Notes under the pieces: generated by a model
What the model was told of the DNA's origin: nothing
What the model saw: only the letters and a program-made list of their open reading frames with translations
Database searches by the model: none
Translations under genes and position numbers: made by a program
Origin: RUG100 sp050953405
Lineage (GTDB): Bacteria > Bacillota > Clostridia > Peptostreptococcales > Anaerovoracaceae
Length of the DNA stretch: 64,000 nt
Assembly: GCA_050953405.1 (NCBI GenBank)
Contig: JBMNMP010000001.1
Span: 930,001 to 994,000, forward strand
Direction of reading: 5' to 3'
Shown here: positions 60,926-64,000 of the stretch, in pieces
Position numbering within the stretch: position 1 is the stretch's first letter
How the letters are laid out: each line of letters opens with the position of its first letter

Positions 60926-63592
60926 ATGGAAAAACGCATTATCATCATAGATGGAAACAGCTTGATCAACAGGGCTTATTATGCTATGCAAAAGCCCATG
61001 ATCACCAAAGAAGGCCTGTATACCCAGGGGATATACGGCTTTCTTAATATGCTGACAAAGATAAAGAAGGACTATCCTTCAGGCTATATAACGGTGACCT
61101 TCGATCTGCCGGCACCGACCTTCAGACACAAGGCGTATGAAGAATACAAGGCTGGCAGGCGCAAGATGCCGCCGGAGCTGGCCATGGAGATGCCGCTGTT
61201 AAAGCAGGTCCTCGAGGCCATGAATATCAAGATGCTCTCGCTTGAGGGCTTTGAGGCAGACGATATAATCGGCACCGTCGCCCGGGAAGCTGAAGAAGCA
61301 GGTCTGACACCGCTGATAATCACGGGCGACAAGGACGAACTGCAACTGGCGACGAAGACTACCAAAGTCATGATCACCAGGAAGGGTATCAGCCAGTTTG
61401 CTCTCTACGATCACGATGCCTTTGTGGAGGGATACGGCTTTACACCGGAACAATTCGTGGATTTCAAAGGGTTGATGGGCGACCCGTCGGACAATATACC
61501 GGGCCTTCCGGGCGTGGGCAAAAAGACGGCGCAAAAGCTGATCAAAGAATACGGCAGTGTGGAGTCCCTTCTGGAAAACACAGACAAATTAAAGGGCAAG
61601 CTGAAAGAAAATGTGGAGGACAACGCTCAGGTGGCCGTGATGAGCAAAAAGCTGGCCACCATCAACACCCACGTTCCCATTGAGACCGATTTTGAAGAAT
61701 TCAAATGGGAGGATCCCGACAGGGACAAGCTGATAGAAATATACAAAAAGCTGGAGTTCAACAGCTTTCTGAAGCGCATGGGAAACAACGATGCTGCCGC
61801 CGGGGAAAAGGCGACGGACGCCTTCAGGGAGCCAGAGGTCACCAGCATCAGATGCAGCGACGCCGCAGGCCTGAAAAAACTGTCCCCGGAGATCGCAGAG
61901 GGCGGCGACCTGGTCCTCAAGCTCTTTGGAGACGGCAACCACAAGGCACCGCCGCAGATCAGCGGGGCGGCACTGCTGACAGAGAAAGCTTACTATTATA
62001 TAGACATCAAAGATCAGAGTATGGCCGCGGATCTGGCTGCCTTACTGAAGGAAAAGAGGCCTGCGATCACCGGCCATGACCTCAAAGGTGATTATTACAT
62101 GCTGATGCATCAGGGCCTTGATGATTTTGATACCGCATTCGATACGGCGGTGGCGCAGTATGTGATCGATTCCGGACGCAGCAATTATTCGCTGTCAGGG
62201 CTGGCGGAGGAGTATCTGCATACCGCCATCGAAGAAGAAAGCAAGTTCCTTGAAAGCCACAGCCAGACGGATATGTTCTCCGACCAGGCCGATGACTTTG
62301 CGGCTTATGGTCTCAGGTGGTGCGCTATAGTAAAGCAGCTGGCGGAGGCACAGAAAAAGCGCATCCGGGAGGAGGAGCTGCAGCAGGTGCTCGAGGAGGC
62401 GGAGCTGCCCCTGGTTGAAGTGATGGCCTTCATGGAACACGAGGGCTTTGCCGTGGACAGGGCCGAACTGGAAGAGACCGGCAGGGGAATAAAAGAAAGA
62501 ATAGAAGAGCTCACGAGCCGCATATACGAACTGGCTGGCGAGGAGTTCAACATCAAGTCGCCCGTACAGCTGGGACCTATCCTGTTCGAGAAACTGGGAC
62601 TGCCGGCAGGCAAGAAGACAAAGCGCGGTTATTCTACCAGTGCAGACGTGCTGGAAAAGATAGCGGACAAGCACGAGATCGTGCCCCTGATACTGGAGTA
62701 CCGGCAGCTGACAAAGCTGGAGGGAACATATATCGATGGTCTCCTGCCCATGATCGCCGATGACGGGAGGATACACGCGCGTTTCAACCAGACGGTGACT
62801 ACAACAGGAAGGATCAGCAGCAGCGAACCGAACCTGCAGAACATCCCCGTACGCCAGGAACTGGGCCGCCGGATCAGGAAGGCCTTCATACCTTCGAGTC
62901 CTGAGTATACGCTGATGGGAGCCGATTATTCACAGATAGAACTGCGCGTGCTGGCCCATGTCAGCGGTGATGAGATGCTGATAGATTCCTTCAACAGAGG
63001 GGAAGATATACACCGGGCGACTGCGGCCAGGGTGCTGGGCATACCGGAAGATGAGATAACGCCGGAACAGCGCAGCCGCGCCAAAGCCATCAACTTTGGC
63101 GTCATCTACGGGATCAGCGGCTTCGGCCTCGGCAGTCAGCTGCATATCAGCCGCAAAGAGGCACAGAACTACATAGAAGATTACTTTGAAAAACACACGG
63201 CAGTGCGCAGATATATGGATGGACAGGTGGCTTACTGCAAAGAGCACGGCTACGTGAAGACCATCATGGGCCGCAAGCGGCACATCAGCGAGATCAGCGC
63301 CAAGAATTACATGGTGCGCCAGCTGGGCGAAAGGCTGGCCATGAACAGCCCCATACAGGGCAGTGCGGCCGATATCATCAAGCTGGCCATGATCAGGGTG
63401 TACCGGGCGCTGCGCGGTTATCGTTCGCGTCTCTTACTGCAGGTGCACGATGAGCTGATCATCGAAGTGGCCAGGGAAGAAAGAGAAGAAGTAGAGAAGA
63501 TCCTGATCGAATCCATGGAGAGCGCGATGCAGCTGTCCGTGAAACTGCTGGTCGATCTGAACACCGGCGACAGCTGGTACGATCTGAAATAG
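60926..63592 (+). CDS. polA: DNA polymerase I
   Basis: The 888-residue enzyme has a 5' nuclease domain (1 to about 290: IIDGNSLINRAYYAM, GFEADDIIGTVARE, GDKDELQL, GLPGVGKKTAQKL) and a degenerate 3'-5' exonuclease domain (about 300-480). The polymerase domain has motif A GADYSQIELRVLAH, motif B RSRAKAINFGVIYGISGFGL and motif C LLLQVHDELIIEV. The exonuclease acidic residues of the DXE and YXXXD motifs are missing, so proofreading is probably lost, as in Taq and Bst polymerases. ATG 60926 with GAGGTGG is preferred to 60890. It fills gaps in repair and lagging-strand synthesis. Confidence 0.97.
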   Translation: MEKRIIIIDGNSLINRAYYAMQKPMITKEGLYTQGIYGFLNMLTKIKKDYPSGYITVTFDLPAPTFRHKAYEEYKAGRRKMPPELAMEMPLLKQVLEAMNIKMLSLEGFEADDIIGTVAREAEEAGLTPLIITGDKDELQLATKTTKVMITRKGISQFALYDHDAFVEGYGFTPEQFVDFKGLMGDPSDNIPGLPGVGKKTAQKLIKEYGSVESLLENTDKLKGKLKENVEDNAQVAVMSKKLATINTHVPIETDFEEFKWEDPDRDKLIEIYKKLEFNSFLKRMGNNDAAAGEKATDAFREPEVTSIRCSDAAGLKKLSPEIAEGGDLVLKLFGDGNHKAPPQISGAALLTEKAYYYIDIKDQSMAADLAALLKEKRPAITGHDLKGDYYMLMHQGLDDFDTAFDTAVAQYVIDSGRSNYSLSGLAEEYLHTAIEEESKFLESHSQTDMFSDQADDFAAYGLRWCAIVKQLAEAQKKRIREEELQQVLEEAELPLVEVMAFMEHEGFAVDRAELEETGRGIKERIEELTSRIYELAGEEFNIKSPVQLGPILFEKLGLPAGKKTKRGYSTSADVLEKIADKHEIVPLILEYRQLTKLEGTYIDGLLPMIADDGRIHARFNQTVTTTGRISSSEPNLQNIPVRQELGRRIRKAFIPSSPEYTLMGADYSQIELRVLAHVSGDEMLIDSFNRGEDIHRATAARVLGIPEDEITPEQRSRAKAINFGVIYGISGFGLGSQLHISRKEAQNYIEDYFEKHTAVRRYMDGQVAYCKEHGYVKTIMGRKRHISEISAKNYMVRQLGERLAMNSPIQGSAADIIKLAMIRVYRALRGYRSRLLLQVHDELIIEVAREEREEVEKILIESMESAMQLSVKLLVDLNTGDSWYDLK

Positions 63593-63600
63593 GAGGCACT

Positions 63601-64000
63601 ATGCTGAAGATAGGTTTGACAGGCGGAATCGGCAGCGGGAAGTCCACGGTTACCGGATACCTGAGGCAAAAGGGTTATACTGTTGCCGATGCGGATGAGG
63701 TGGCCAGGGAAATAGTGATGCCCGGCGCCCCGGCATTGAAAAAGCTGCAGCAGGCCTTCGGGAGCGGTATCCTGGCTGAGGACGGAAGCCTCCGGCGCAA
63801 GGCACTCGCGGATATCGTGTTTGCCGATGAGAAAAAAAGAAAAATCCTCGATGACATTACACACGGGGAAATTTATGATATAATTGTCCGCAGACTTGAC
63901 AGAGCGGAAGGCGATCTGGCGTTCTGCGATGCGGCGCTGCTGTTCGAGTCGGGACTGGACAGGGAGATGGATGCTGTCTGGCTGGTCACCGCCGATGAAA
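63601..64000 (+). CDS. coaE: Dephospho-CoA kinase, 5' part
   Basis: The last step of coenzyme A synthesis is phosphorylation of dephospho-CoA. The visible 133 residues show the P-loop IGLTGGIGSGKSTV, the substrate region ADADEVAREIV, and CDAALLFESGLD with VWLVTADE before the window ends. RBS AGGAGG overlaps the polA stop region, 8 bp away. The polA-coaE order is common in Firmicutes. The 3' third lies outside the window. Confidence 0.95.
   Translation, partial: MLKIGLTGGIGSGKSTVTGYLRQKGYTVADADEVAREIVMPGAPALKKLQQAFGSGILAEDGSLRRKALADIVFADEKKRKILDDITHGEIYDIIVRRLDRAEGDLAFCDAALLFESGLDREMDAVWLVTADE

Overview
This 64 kb window looks like a chromosomal segment of an anaerobic, fermentative Gram-positive bacterium (Bacillota, class Clostridia, perhaps a gut Eubacteriales/Anaerovoracaceae-type organism). 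The inference rests on LPXTG pilins with class C sortases, a csbB/yfhO/gtrA-type wall-glycan module, an acyl-CoA dehydrogenase-etfBA operon, strong AGGAGG-type ribosome binding sites, and an exonuclease-dead DNA polymerase I. Genus and species cannot be read from the sequence. No rRNA, tRNA, CRISPR array, insertion sequence or prophage was seen.

Layout. 1-2 kb: 3' part of a panF-like symporter, a GNAT acetyltransferase and a small lipoprotein. 2-8.9 kb: two OmpR-type two-component systems flanking apbE and a membrane Fe-S/FMN-binding protein, which together look like a flavinylated extracytosolic electron-transfer unit. The second histidine kinase is broken by a frameshift in an A9 tract. 8.9-13 kb: GT2 glycosyltransferase, YfhO-like polytopic transferase and GtrA-like flippase, a probable teichoic-acid or wall glycosylation module. 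13-20.6 kb: a basic secreted protein, then small redox, cupin, acetyltransferase and regulator genes, and a J-domain/HIRAN gene pair. 20.8-22.8 kb: CrtO-like membrane protein and glutamate decarboxylase.

22.8-36.8 kb is the most distinctive accessory region, a sortase-assembled pilus locus. It has a recognisable promoter with an abutting inverted repeat and a ~210-nt leader, then the major pilin, two class C sortases, a minor pilin with an atypical sorting signal, a tip pilin split by a frameshift, a 1,703-residue anchored adhesin with tandem Cna-B repeats, and a glycosyltransferase.

36.8-46.4 kb: flavodoxin next to a corrinoid adenosyltransferase, a ThiF/MoeB-type protein, a four-domain CoA-disulfide-reductase/rhodanese/TusA/DsrE fusion, a hydrolase, Tag glycosylase and transporters. 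46.4-48.9 kb: a TetM-like translational GTPase fused to a C-terminal YacP/Rae1-type NYN nuclease domain, the most unusual protein here. 48.9-64 kb: M18 aminopeptidase, SDR, His-rich CsoR-type repressor, NhaC antiporter, an orphan P-type-ATPase nucleotide-binding-like domain, a LacI regulator with class II aldolase, radical SAM protein, acyl-CoA dehydrogenase with EtfBA, polA, and the 5' part of coaE.

Two frameshifts (near 7848-7856 and 29322) each divide an otherwise complete gene. They may be real, phase-variable or sequencing errors; the sequence alone cannot decide.
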